A stretch of 64,000 nucleotides of DNA, taken from positions 551,614,113-551,678,112 of the forward strand of contig NC_135497.1 of the NCBI RefSeq assembly GCF_052857255.1. Reading direction: 5' to 3'. Source of the stretch: Amblyomma americanum. Taxonomy: Eukaryota; Arthropoda; Arachnida; Ixodida; Ixodidae. A model generated the notes under the pieces. The model saw only the letters and a program-made list of their open reading frames with translations, did not search any database and was not told where the DNA came from. Made by a program: the position numbers and the translations under genes. Positions 22,490-32,399 of this stretch are shown in pieces; position 1 is the first letter of the stretch, and each line of letters begins with the position of its first letter.

Positions 22490-23228
22490 CAAGCTTCACG
22501 CGATGAACCGACTTCTGGACATTTGGGTGTAGCCCCCACGCTTGCAAGGATCAAAGAGAAGTATTACTGGTTCCGCCTTCAGTCGGACGTTGCACGCTAC
22601 GTCAGAACGTGCCCAGGCTGTCACCGTCGCAAAGTGCCCTAAAAAAAACCAGCTGGCTTCTTGAAGCCTATAGCATTACCATCGCGGCCTTTCCAGCAGA
22701 TCGGGATGGACATGCTGGGCCCATTCTCTCTTTCTCATTCGGAAACAAGTGGATCATCGTGGCAACGGACTACCTGCCACGATACGCGGAAACATCAGCT
22801 CTGCCAAGCGCCACAGCCCTTGACGTGGCAAAATTTTTCATCCATGAGACCGTTTTGCGTCATGGTGCACCGGAGATCCTAATCACCGACAGGGGTACAG
22901 CATTCATGGTTGACATCCTGCAGCAGATTTTACGCCACAGTCATACAGACCAGCGAAAGACGACATCCTACCACCCTCAGACGGGCCGTACAGGAAACGA
23001 CAAACATGCCACCGTTCCGTCTCGTTTACGGCCGCGACGTGACCACGATGCTGGACGCCATGTTACCGCATGTGGACGACATCGACCCGAATGCGGATCT
23101 TCACACCTTCCAGCACCTCGCTGCAGAGGCTCGTCAGCTGGCCAGAGTGCGGATTCTCGAACAACAATGCCCAGACGCCCAACACTATAACCTTCGACGC
23201 CGTAATGCTCGGTACACATCAGGAGACC
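22490..23228 (+). pseudogene. Gypsy integrase with internal deletion
   Basis: The zinc-binding HHCC region (GHLGVAPTLARIKEKYYW ... CPGCHRRK) is followed by the catalytic core: IGMDMLGPF carries the first Asp and LITDRGTAF the second. A frameshift lies near 22735. After YHPQTG the sequence jumps to AVQETTNMPPFRLVYG, so roughly 60 residues that normally include the catalytic Glu are missing. The C-terminal part (HYNLRRRNARYTSGDR) ends at 23228. The enzyme cannot function. Confidence 0.8.
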
Positions 23229-23445
23229 GTCCGGTGCTCTACCAACTGAGCTACGGCGACGGCTGTTCAATCTGCTGCTCTCGTGGGTATTTATGTTTAT
23301 TGGGTGTAAGAGAACCTTGCGAGTGTTCACCAGCGGCACCCTCGTCCACAGCGGCAGACGTAGCACGTCCTGTATTACCGCGGGAGTGACGTGGAACGTC
23401 ATCTAATGGCGAGGGCGGAAACTGTGCTACAGCTCTCCTATGCCA

Positions 23446-23448
<3 letters not shown>
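23229..23448 (-). repeat. Chimeric segment with tRNA A-box-like stretch
   Basis: On the minus strand 'cgccgtagctcagttggtag' followed by 'agcaccgg' (about 23229-23266) is a good A-box of the Ruka-like SINE type, but no B-box or SINE body follows; Gypsy integrase sequence begins instead. Upstream on the same strand are an AATAAA and an unrecognised block. It is best explained as a breakpoint between two repeats. Confidence 0.45.

Positions 23449-23521
<73 letters not shown>
23449..23521. repeat. (AT)n microsatellite
   Basis: About 70 bases of almost perfect alternating TA. It directly abuts the left arm of the SINE palindrome. Open frames of Tyr-Ile repeats across it are artefacts. Confidence 0.97.
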
Positions 23522-23523
<2 letters not shown>

Positions 23524-23789
23524 AAGGAAGCCAACAGTCACCGAAACCAAGGTGCATAGGGGAATGTTTTCTATTTTTTTTTAATTTGTAATGCCAATCA
23601 ATTGGTTTAAATAAAATTACTTATAAACCAGCAGAAAAAACAGCCATGCCGCCGGTGGGATGGATGGCTGTTTTTTCTGCTGGTTTATAAGTAATTTTCT
23701 TTAAAACAATTGATTGGCATTAGAAATTAAAAAAAAATAGAAAACATTTCCCTATGCACCTTGGTTTCGGTGACTGTTGGCTTCCTTAA
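23522..23789. repeat. Head-to-head SINE palindrome
   Basis: The left arm (23522-23647) is the inverted copy of the right arm (23664-23789), with a 16-nt spacer. The arms are the 3' body of the Ruka-like SINE, ending in 'cttggtttcggtgactg' and 'ttggcttccttaa'. A few mismatches and indels separate them, for example 'ggggaatg' versus 'catttccc'. The A-box and B-box head is missing from both. The arrangement would extrude as a large hairpin. Confidence 0.9.
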
Positions 23790-23822
23790 TATGTTTGTCA
23801 AACGAGCCCCTCATTTTATTTC

Positions 23823-23825
<3 letters not shown>

Positions 23826-23856
<31 letters not shown>

Positions 23857-23890
23857 CGATTGCTTTCGGTGACTTTTGGCTTCCGTCATA
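23826..23890 (+). repeat. (AT)n tract followed by a third SINE tail
   Basis: An (AT)n run (about 23826-23854) is followed by 'gctttcggtgacttttggc' and 'ttccgtca', a diverged copy of the end of the palindrome arms. Confidence 0.7.
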
Positions 23891-24680
23891 TACACACTCC
23901 GGAACGATGACTCAACAGTCATCTCATTTCTTAGTACACATGGCAACTCTGTCATGGGACGTGTAATATGCGCCCCGCTGTGTTGTGCTGTAGGCGCTTA
24001 AAAGTTCATAGACTAATTTTACTTGCCTGTTTTCTTCTTTAAAATGAATCGTTAGCTATTAAAATACATGGTTTACCACGTGTTATGCGCCTATGACTGC
24101 CAAAACTAATTTATAACTGAATTTCTTCTTGATGCTTTTTTTCTGTTTCATTCACCGAACAATGGCTATAACCTGTGGTTGGTGTTAACGTCACGTCAGC
24201 CAGAAATATACTCTATAATCAGTATTACGTAGCATTAATCCACTGCAACACTTCAGCTAGTCTGCTTCCATAGTTGGAATGGTAGTAAATGACATATCAA
24301 CAGTTATATTGCCATATGTTTCAAGCCTCGCGTAACCTAAAAATCACCTACACGTCGCAGTTGTCGTTCGGCCTGTGAAAACAAAACCGAAACAGCGTCA
24401 AGGAGAAATTGAATGGTAAATTATTCAACGGTCATATGCAAATACCAGGGGGTGATCCATGTACACCAGCGTCTAACGCGTCATTTGAAAGGAAAAATAA
24501 CGCAAGCAAAAACTTGGTGTCTGTACTTAATTAGGAATCTCGAAGTGTGCGATGTTTATTCTGATGTTTTGAGCTAAATATACCCAAGAAAAACAACTTG
24601 AATAATAAAAAAACAAAGCACCTGAAGTTGCGGACCTAGCGGCGTCGTTCGTGAGTAGGATCGGTCCGGATATGGCTCAC
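23891..24680. other. Intron-like sequence, no feature recognised
   Basis: AT-rich sequence without an identifiable gene. Given the exon at 24681-24831 on the minus strand with its donor at 24680, this is presumably intron. Confidence 0.5.
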
Positions 24681-24831
24681 CTTCTGCTTGCTGCGATGGA
24701 CGTTTTGTTGCTGCCTGGTGTACTCTCCGATGCACCGGTCTCCCCACAGCACCAGGCTCATGCGCCAATAGGTGATCGCCAGTGTGGCCACGGGAACGCC
24801 GTAGGTCAGCACCAGGAACACCACATTGTAA
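24681..24831 (-). CDS. Tachykinin-type GPCR, single internal exon (TM5 and loop)
   Basis: The 151-nt exon is bounded on the minus strand by an acceptor ('gtcctgtgcag', AG at 24833-24832) and a donor ('aag|gtgagc', GT at 24680-24679). It encodes 50 residues after one base of a split codon. The peptide begins YNVVFLVLTYGVPVATLAIT, which is transmembrane helix 5 of a class A receptor with its conserved Pro, and continues LWGDRCIGEYTRQQ and ends HRSKQK. The LWG-x-x-x-IGE-x-T motif, then (K/R)SK-x-K before TM6, is characteristic of tachykinin and natalisin receptors (the insect TKR86C and TKR99D group). The receptor would sit in the plasma membrane and couple a neuropeptide to G proteins. Other exons were not found, so introns extend at least to the neighbouring repeats. 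Confidence 0.8.
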
Positions 24832-25340
24832 CTGCACAGGACGGAGGTGTGGTGTCCAAGAAGGGGGCGCAAATTGTGGCCACAAGAAATGAAAACTGGG
24901 CGTTGAAACTTCAATCTCGTCTTTTATGGCACCTGGGATACTTCAGAGTACTTCTAGAATACTTCACAGCGAATTTGTTAAAACAGTAGGTTAAAGATGG
25001 CTTCCCATAATACGAGCATGAATTCGCAAAATCACTAATCATTGTGTGTTATATTTCATAAATTTATTTCTGTTAATACAAAAGCCACCGTTTGTGTATT
25101 CATACCAACTGCATCTTTACCAGTTTTTTTATTCCACTAGGGTCATTTCTAAATAAGGACAGCCAATCGGTTGCAGAAGCAACGAGATTAGACATAATTG
25201 TACCAGCACCTGCTTGTTTGAGGAACGACAAAAATAACACAGTATTCATGTCAATGTTTTTCTTACCGCACCGCTGTTTAGTGAACGCCACCTATCAGCT
25301 ATTCCAAACATCATGTATGTAAAATTAGCCATGACCATCC
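24832..25340. other. Intron-like sequence
   Basis: Directly upstream of the receptor exon on the minus strand; no gene or repeat was recognised here. Confidence 0.45.
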
Positions 25341-25722
25341 ACCATAAACACACACAACCAGCCCTTCAGGCTTTTTGCATCAATGTACTCAAAGAAGCAA
25401 AGCGTTTTGCTTGGCTAGTTCGTGTTTCATACTCGTACGTAAAGAAAAGAATTAGTCCGGCAGCATTGCAGTCTGTTTGAACTTGCCGCCTTGTACTTTG
25501 CTTTCCGTTGTACATGTACATATTATTTGTGTTTAATGCACACTTCACTATGCCCACGATGTATAAAACTGACCCAGTTGGATAATTTGCGCTTTGTTCT
25601 TTCATTCTTCTTTTTCCTCTATTGGTATTATGTATGCTGTGAACCCTTGTGTTTTTGTTAATCGCTTCCCCCCCCCCCATCTAATGCCCAGGCGGGCCTT
25701 AGGGCACTCAAATAAATAAATA
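25341..25722 (+). mobile_element. LINE 3' end, CR1-like tail
   Basis: The block 'ccccccccccatctaatgcc' with 'caggcgggccttagggc' and then 'aaataaataaataaa' (about 25668-25720) has the shape of a CR1-type 3' end: a C-run, a short conserved stem-like block and an AAAT microsatellite. No coding part remains. The left boundary is a guess. Confidence 0.5.
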
Positions 25723-26029
25723 AAAAAACAACAACACATAAACAAAGACGTGCATTGTCATTACTTCCACAAATATATCAGCAGTCGCACTCACAACGAC
25801 CTGCGAAATTGCATGTATAGGCAAGAAACACTGACAGTGCTCACAGGTCAAAAATAATGACAGCGGTCAAAAACTAGCTAATAAAACTCCATATTCCGCA
25901 AAGAAGCTGTTGTGAGACATGATATTATTAGAAAGTGTATCAACTCAGACCTTTAAAAAAATAAAACGCGAGAAAATCTATTGCCACTTAGAAATTCAAG
26001 ATTAGCATAGGGCTTAATACATTTCATAC
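25723..26029. other. No feature recognised
   Basis: AT-rich sequence without an identifiable gene or repeat. Confidence 0.5.
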
Positions 26030-26212
26030 AGTAATAACTGTTGAATCTCGTTATAGCCGAGCTGAAGGATCCCGGCTGTTACTTCATTATAGGCGTAGCT
26101 TCGTTATAGCCCGTGTTGACAGAGCTTCTATGGAGGGTCATCATTCTTTCATTATATTCATTATTTTTATATAAACCGTTTCGTTATAAACAGGTTCGAT
26201 TGTACAATAATG
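26030..26212 (+). mobile_element. pogo/Tigger-like MITE remnant
   Basis: The left end reads 'gttgaatctcgttatagccg' and the right end, in reverse complement, 'gtacaatcgaacctgttta' then 'taacgaaac'. 'Cgttata' phrases recur inside. Tigger/pogo DNA transposons have termini of the type CAGTTGAACCTCGTTATAACGAA. At this length it would be a non-autonomous copy; the ends pair only imperfectly. Confidence 0.4.
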
Positions 26213-28021
26213 CATTTAACTGGGACATTTTTGCCTCTCCTTGTCCTAGATTTTTGTCTGTCCACGCTATAATGACTATCTCAATTCGGGCCTCTTTCAC
26301 TGCCCCATGTGGATGTATAAGACTTGAAAGTAATAGACGCGATAGAAAAGAATGAAAGAATAGGCGCGTCGCAGCAACAGATACCCCCGAACTTCCTTCA
26401 TTTCAACAGGTCATAGAAGGTTATGCAAAGCGTCCTTGCTGACGTGATAGTTAGCTTGCAATTAGTGCAACAGTAACAACAAGAGTGCTGCTAAAAACTG
26501 TTTTTACGTTTTCACGCAGCGAATTGCAAAAAGAAAAGAAAAAATGTATATAAAAGTTACCGTACGAGAGATAAATTTTGTCCGCTGATCAATACGCGAT
26601 ATGCTCAGGTGACCGAAGAGAAGCGCCTTGATAGCTTTAAAGCTTTCAATCTTTTGTAAGTGAGAAAAACGTCTTTCTCTGCAATGCATTCTCTGTTGTC
26701 TTTGAGGACAAGTCCGCAGCCTGCCTCGCATCTCCGCGCTCGCACGTGCTTATAATGTCCGCATTTCTCTCTTCGAGTGTGGTACCTGTTGTGTGTCTGG
26801 CTGCATCGACATGTATATAAGGTAAATAAAGTTAAAAACAAATTCCTGCGCCGACACGCCGATAGCAGGTGATGATTCTAAGCATGTTATGAGCAGAAGT
26901 AACGAAACAAGGGCACAAATGTGTTTTATTGGCAACCATCCTCGTCGTCTTCCTTCTGCTTGCATAGCATCAAAGCATTGAACAGAACGCGTGCATTCCT
27001 GCAGTGACACGTAGAAAAACTTGGCTGTAGTTTGTATGTTTTCTTGGCGATAATTACGTTTTAATGTTCTACTGTGCGGTTTTATTTGTGTTTTGTACAC
27101 AGAAGACGTCAACGTTCGGGTTTAGAAGGGGCGTGGCGCTGTGTCAGGCATTTTTGTAAGATTTCGCCAACACTCGTTCTACCGTGAATTCAATCGACAC
27201 GCTTAAGTGTTGAAATATTCTTAACATCTGGTGCTAAAAAGATACACCTGACGCGCACTTCGATGTCATACGAGACATAAAATGTGGCTGGTCCTACAAA
27301 TTCATGTATTCGTGGCGTTCTTCCTTTGGAATGGTGGCTGGTCACAGCGAAGAAAACACGGAAGAGAAGCAACCAAGCAGGAAGCAGCGTGCAACCTTGA
27401 CTGGTGGAGCATTAAAGCGCACAGACTGGATTAGGTGTCTCCGAAATTAGGATTCCGGGGCGCAGAGCTGTCCCGCAATCTAAACGACGGCAGCCGCCGC
27501 CCGCAAAAGAAGGGCACAAAATATATGCAGAAAGAACAGCGCCCAGATATTTTGCCCACACTGTTGTTAGTTCGAAGCGTTCTTTTTTTTTTTTTGTTGA
27601 TACCAAGCCGCTCGTCCCGCTGGCTTCGCTGCGATGTTCACGGAGCCGAGCGGACCGCAATCCCGGCAGAGTAAACGAGACACGCCCCGCCCCAGTCTCC
27701 TCTTAACAAGAATTCCGAAAAAAAAAACAGAACGTGAAAAGCTAGCCGATACGATGACGGGTCCAGCGATGGTTTGTTGCTTTGTGCTCTTCAGGAGGAG
27801 AGAACTTTGCAAACTTCCTGAAAGGCAAGGCATGCTGGCTGAAACTTCTGAGCGAAAAACGCGGCCGGTTTCCCGCAAACAACGCAATTGTCCGACCGCA
27901 ATCGGGGTAACTGCATCCTGTTCTTGGCCACGTGGGTAACGATGAATTGCTGTTCTCTCTTTCGGAAAAGCGGACTGTATAGACGAGCAGAATAAGAAAG
28001 AGTGAATCAGTGTGAAAGGAA
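26213..28021. other. Mostly unrecognised; weak EGF-like peptide near 26.7 kb
   Basis: No gene is supported. A minus-strand stretch at about 26640-26760 reads CEAGCGLVLKDNREC then IAEKDVFLTY, reminiscent of the end of an EGF-like module followed by the start of a YWTD propeller in LDL-receptor-type proteins, but no good splice sites were found. Overlapping open frames on both strands at 27.57-28.04 kb appear to be chance products of GC-rich DNA. Confidence 0.3.
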
Positions 28022-28624
28022 GTGAGAAGCGAAGCAAGAGTTTACCGAAGTGCTGGAGGAAGCCGAAGACACAAAGTCGCTCACGTTACAGTGTTCGGGG
28101 GGAAGAGCAAGTGCCCCAGTAGAGGAGAGATTGTTCAGATAGACTGGTGTGAAGAACGAGCCGCCTGCGGCAAAAGCTGCCAGCCCAACGCGCCCACGTG
28201 GTCCCACGTGCGTGTGGGTGGAACAGCCCTGTTAATTTGTTTGCGCGTGCCGGCGAGAGATAACGCTGTGGTCCTCGACCCCTCTATTAGCAAAAACAAG
28301 CGAGCCGCAGCGATAATTGCCTCTTCGCACGACTACGCGCTGACTACAATAAGGGGTGCCCTGTTCTGGCAACTTTCGAAACACGTGGTCCGTACACTTC
28401 AGTCTCGACTACAGCCAGAATTTGTCAACGGTCGTGGGTTGACACCAACACCCAGTCGCACAATGCAGACGCATATCAGGTGGGCGCATCAATACTCATA
28501 CAGGCAGACACGTGCGCGTACAGCCGCACGGAAAAAGGCCACGAAGCGCACCTTCGACACTTGTTACCCGAACGTGATCGTAGGGAGTCTAATTACTTGC
28601 GTTGCGCTGCGTCTAGACTCCTAG
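28022..28624 (+). CDS. Hypothetical open frame, 200 codons
   Basis: A continuous frame of 200 codons starts at an ATG (MRSEARVYRSAGGSRRH). It is rich in Arg, Ala and Ser, with a hydrophobic patch near residue 75 (GGTALLICLRV), and has no domain that I recognise. GC-rich DNA produces such frames by chance and there is no repeat or codon evidence for selection, so confidence is low. Confidence 0.2.
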   Translation: MRSEARVYRSAGGSRRHKVAHVTVFGGKSKCPSRGEIVQIDWCEERAACGKSCQPNAPTWSHVRVGGTALLICLRVPARDNAVVLDPSISKNKRAAAIIASSHDYALTTIRGALFWQLSKHVVRTLQSRLQPEFVNGRGLTPTPSRTMQTHIRWAHQYSYRQTRARTAARKKATKRTFDTCYPNVIVGSLITCVALRLDS

Positions 28625-29799
28625 CAAACACACCCATGAAGTAATCACTGCCGAGGTTTGCCGAGGGTTCTCCTGCAATGCGGACAGATGACGGTGGCCG
28701 TATGAGATTGCCTGACGTCTTTTTGCATAAGAGGTGGCATGGCTGATTGCCCTACTTAGCCTGGCTTCAGGAGCAGTGTCGTTGCCTCATATACAGCGTG
28801 ACTGAGCTATAAGCTGCTGCAACTTTTGCGCCAGTCCTTTCGCACCATATCTGCAGGCCTTTAGTTTCTTCTGCTAGCCAGAAGAAACTAAATTAAAATT
28901 TCTCGCAGCTCGGTAAATTTGACCAGTTACATGAGCTGCAGACAAAGCAGGCAAATTTAAGCTCTGCTGCTCTTTTCAAATTAGGGTTGGAGACATTTTT
29001 TGCTTAGCCCTGGGCCACATCATGGGGCCATACCTGTATTTCCCTCCTCTTTCCCTTGCCGGCTCAATTGCCTCATATATCCATATACTTATATGGTACT
29101 ACCAGACCGGAGTGAGAAACGCATACTGCATTTAGGAGGAACGCAATATCTCGCCTCATTAAATTCGGATATAGCAGACAACCGGCCAGTTGCACGTTTC
29201 TGCGTAAAGTGTTCCACAATGTATACCATATCCGTACACTGATTACATATAGATGTGGGCCTAGACTCTTCACGAGCGAAACAAGCAATGTTTGCGCTTC
29301 AATGCAGCCAGGCAGTACGTTACAGAGGGCACCCACGCGGCCTTCATGGCTGCCCGATTAGCGTTATTATTCGCCAGTATCCTGAACGGAAACAATTGCA
29401 ATAGGCTATGGACGTCTTAAACCCTGGCTGAAGCCCCTCATAAAGCGCACTTCCTTGATGCAGCTGTCGCTGATTACTTTCCTCACTTGTCTAAGTGAAA
29501 AGAAACTGCCACATTCGCCGAGATTGTTGCATGGTATTATCAGCGCGAGATTTTCGCAGTTCTTCTCTACGTGCGCAGTATTTTCTTGAGACTTTTGGCG
29601 TATAAAGGCGGAAAGGAGGGTTTAAAGTTTCAAGGAGGTGCAAAAAAACTTGAGGACTTCTAAACCATATTATCAATAAGAAAATGCGGTAGCGTTTGAA
29701 AGTTGGCCCGCCCCGAAATATTCGAAATGACCCCCCAAATTTGGGGCGAAGTAGGCCCACTCTAGAAAAGGAACAAAGGTGGATGAGTGGTAACTAGGG
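28625..29799. other. No gene; one perfect small hairpin
   Basis: Unrecognised sequence apart from a perfect 14-bp inverted repeat at 28860-28892: 'tttagtttcttctg', loop 'ctagc', 'cagaagaaactaaa'. Confidence 0.5.
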
Positions 29800-30042
29800 A
29801 GTGGTTTGGTTTGGTTTATAGGGATTTAACGTCCCAAAGCGACTCAGGCTATGAGGGACGCCGTAGTGAAAGGCTCCGGAAATTTCGAGCACCTGTGGTT
29901 CTTTAACGTGTACTGACATCGCAGAGTACACGGGCCTCCGGAATTTCGCCTCCATCGAAATTTGACCACCGCGGCCGGAATCGAGCCCACGTCTTTCGGG
30001 TCAGCAGCAGAGCGCCGTAACCACTGAGCCACCGCGGCGGCT
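29800..30042 (-). repeat. tRNA-headed SINE, family B, full copy
   Basis: On the minus strand the head at 30042 reads 'ccgccgcggtggctcagtgg' then 'ttacggcgctctgctgctg', a tRNA-like A-box, with the B-box-like 'gtgggctcgattccgg' about 45 bases on. The body ends 'gtcgctttgggacgttaaat' and a tail of 'aaaccaaaccaaacc'. Four other copies or fragments lie in the window (32970, 41990, 45417, 54401) on both strands. Such elements are transcribed by RNA polymerase III and depend on LINE reverse transcriptase. Confidence 0.85.
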
Positions 30043-30099
30043 CTAGGTTTCATATGGCGTTTTAAGCCCTCATAGCTGCCACCTGATTTTGAATTTAAA

Positions 30100-30920
30100 T
30101 TCATATTCTTTATTTATATATGAAAACACAATAAAAGTGTGTCCAGCATTGTTTGGACCCGCAGCCGTAAGCTAGTTATGGGTCGAAAGAAAGGAAATTC
30201 TATAATACAGACACTTCGTCACAGGCACAATAAAAACTTGGAAGAGCGGAGAGAGGGATATATACATAATACAAATGACAAAAAGAAACAGAACAAGGAA
30301 CAGTCGCTTCAATTCAAAAACATCGTGCATGTTAAATTACAATAATAAATGGCAAGCGAAAAGCAGATAAGTGTCTTTTAATATGTTTAATGTATGCGTG
30401 AAAGAATTTTTTAGCTGTAAGTGCAAAGTTTTGAGTGTATTTTATTTCTTGTGGAAGAGTATTCAATATCTGAACACCAATGAAAGAGAGCCGTTGTTCT
30501 CCATAAACGTTGTGCGTGGGCTGTTGATTAAAGTGGCTTATTGCTACATTTCTTGTAGTAGGCGATGATGTATGGAAGTGGGACATATGGAAGAGGTGGT
30601 TGTTTCTTACGATACTGTTTACGACATTTACTGTTTTTAGGAGGCATAGTGAATCGAAGGGTAATATCCGTAGGTCGTGGAATAATGGGCTGCTGGGCTG
30701 CGTTATAATTCGTAATGATCGCATCCGCATCATGCCATTCTTGCTGAGTATTTTTTCTTTAACTGCCTTTTCAAGTCTGTATTTTTGTTCTGCCGCGCTC
30801 AGGGGTAGCCTGTTTTCTTGTAGCCGTAGCCTTGCGCTGTCAAGATAGGTAGCGCATGCTTGGCTTTGTTGTTGTATGATGTGACCTTTTCCAACCGTTG
30901 CTTCGATCCGGAACAAACCG
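30100..30920 (-). mobile_element. CR1/L2-like LINE, 5'-truncated C-terminal end
   Basis: The minus-strand frame at 30916-30332 encodes the end of a LINE ORF2 beyond the RT domain. Near its C-terminus the motif NVYGEQRLSFIGVQILNTLP corresponds to the common '(Y/N)G-R-SF---(S/L)-WN-LP' block, followed by the usual amphipathic tail. The 3' UTR runs to an 'ataaataaagaa' tail near 30100. All of EN and RT is missing, as is usual for incompletely reverse-transcribed LINE insertions. Confidence 0.65.
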
Positions 30921-32399
30921 GTCTTTTGACATTGACTGTGGGTGTGTCACTCGTTGGGCGAGACGACAGCTCGCGGACCCCGTTCCATGGAAGGCGAGGC
31001 CTTCAAGCTTTTAAAACTGTTAATAACGTTAGTGTACTATTTCACAACAGTTTGGTGACCACTATTTCGTATCAGGTCGTGTTAATAACCGAGCTTGCCT
31101 GTGTCATAATTCCTTCAGTTAGAATGGCTTCAGAAGAGTGAAGATGTGGTGCCCCTTGTTATTAATCTGTCTACAGAATAATTTGTTTCTTTTGACTGGA
31201 CCACCTTCAATATACAAGTTATACTTCTTTGCTTTAGCGCTTGGTGATGGTCAGGAGTCAAACTTTAGAGTTTTCATTTTTGAAAATTTGGCGAATTTTT
31301 CGGCTTTATTTCAGAACGCAATTTTCGTTTTTTTTTTCAGCGACCATTATTTTCCGTTTTAAGATTACTATTTTTTATATAAATGGTACCTGTATACAGA
31401 AAAACTCCAATGTAGTTTTTCTTCGATTCTTTGCTGGCAACAACAGCTGATGGACCAGTAACATATATACTCAAACAGTCACGTTTATTGTAAATGCACT
31501 AATTATGAGTGCTGCAGCCTCAAGAAAAGTAAGTATAGAAGTTAAGTAATCTAGGTTACAAAAAAAAACGTAAATAGAAGTTCAGTTCTAGAAACTAGGT
31601 TGCGCAAAATCCAAATAAACGAGAAAAAAAGCACGCCGAACCAATAGGCGACCAACGAACTTATACACTTCCCTCGCCAAGGCAAGTGGAAGCAGGCCTT
31701 TGTGTCTGGGCGCCTTTATGTCGAACGGCTTTATTTGGTTTGCAAAAAAGCTAGTGTACACCCCGTTTGCGACACACTGCTCACTACAACACTCATGGAT
31801 CGAACTGTGAAAGGATCACACGCTTAACAAAAACTAAGCTTCGGATTAGAAACAAAGAAAAAGTGACCTCAGTCCAGCAGCAGCCAGATGGCCTGTGACC
31901 ACTTAGTCCGTCCGCAAGAAGACTTCGTCCAGAGAATTGGCGCCGAAACGCTGCAAAAGCTACAACATGTAAACTTTTGGTGACTCTTGCGCCTGGGTTT
32001 GCACTGGCGGTGGTTTTGTGCGGTTAAAAACATTGTTAGTGTCCTTACATGCTATGAGAAAATACCTCCATGACAACGTAACAGCTCTAATAAGAGGATG
32101 ATAGTATGTGAGCAAATGCTCACTTGCTAATGCTCGCTCACTAAAGAAATTGATGTCTGCTTCAACGTTTTCTGGTACGATTTTTAGGAGTGAGCTAGAA
32201 ATCATTGTTTTATTTTTTTGTTAATACAATTATTCTCGATATAATGAAATATCATTGCACGCCGTCGGAAATAATTTTATTACTCTGTCAGGTATTAATA
32301 TCTTCATGAGCGGAGGAATTTTTGAACGCCCAATAAACTGCAATGGTTTTGAGATTATAAAATTCAGAGAGGAAAGATAAAATCGAGGCTACGGGCCAA
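30921..32399. other. No feature recognised
   Basis: AT-rich sequence with short open frames on both strands and no recognisable domain or repeat. Confidence 0.45.

Larger units (their letters stand above)
19380..23228 (+). mobile_element. Ty3/Gypsy gag-pol, decayed, LTRs not found
   Basis: Order: gag C-terminus with zinc knuckle, protease, RT, RNase H, integrase. Almost all of it lies in one reading frame broken by stops, which suggests the ancestor had a single gag-pol frame. This PR-RT-RNH-IN order identifies the Gypsy group. The integrase is shortened by an internal deletion, and after 23228 the sequence turns into unrelated DNA. No LTR was found on either side, so both ends are probably lost. 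Confidence 0.85.

Noticed and set aside
23228..23268. tRNA gene on the minus strand
   Set aside because: Only the A-box half is present; the rest is Gypsy integrase sequence.
23251..23955. Peptides with long Tyr-Ile repeats
   Set aside because: They are translations of (AT)n microsatellites.
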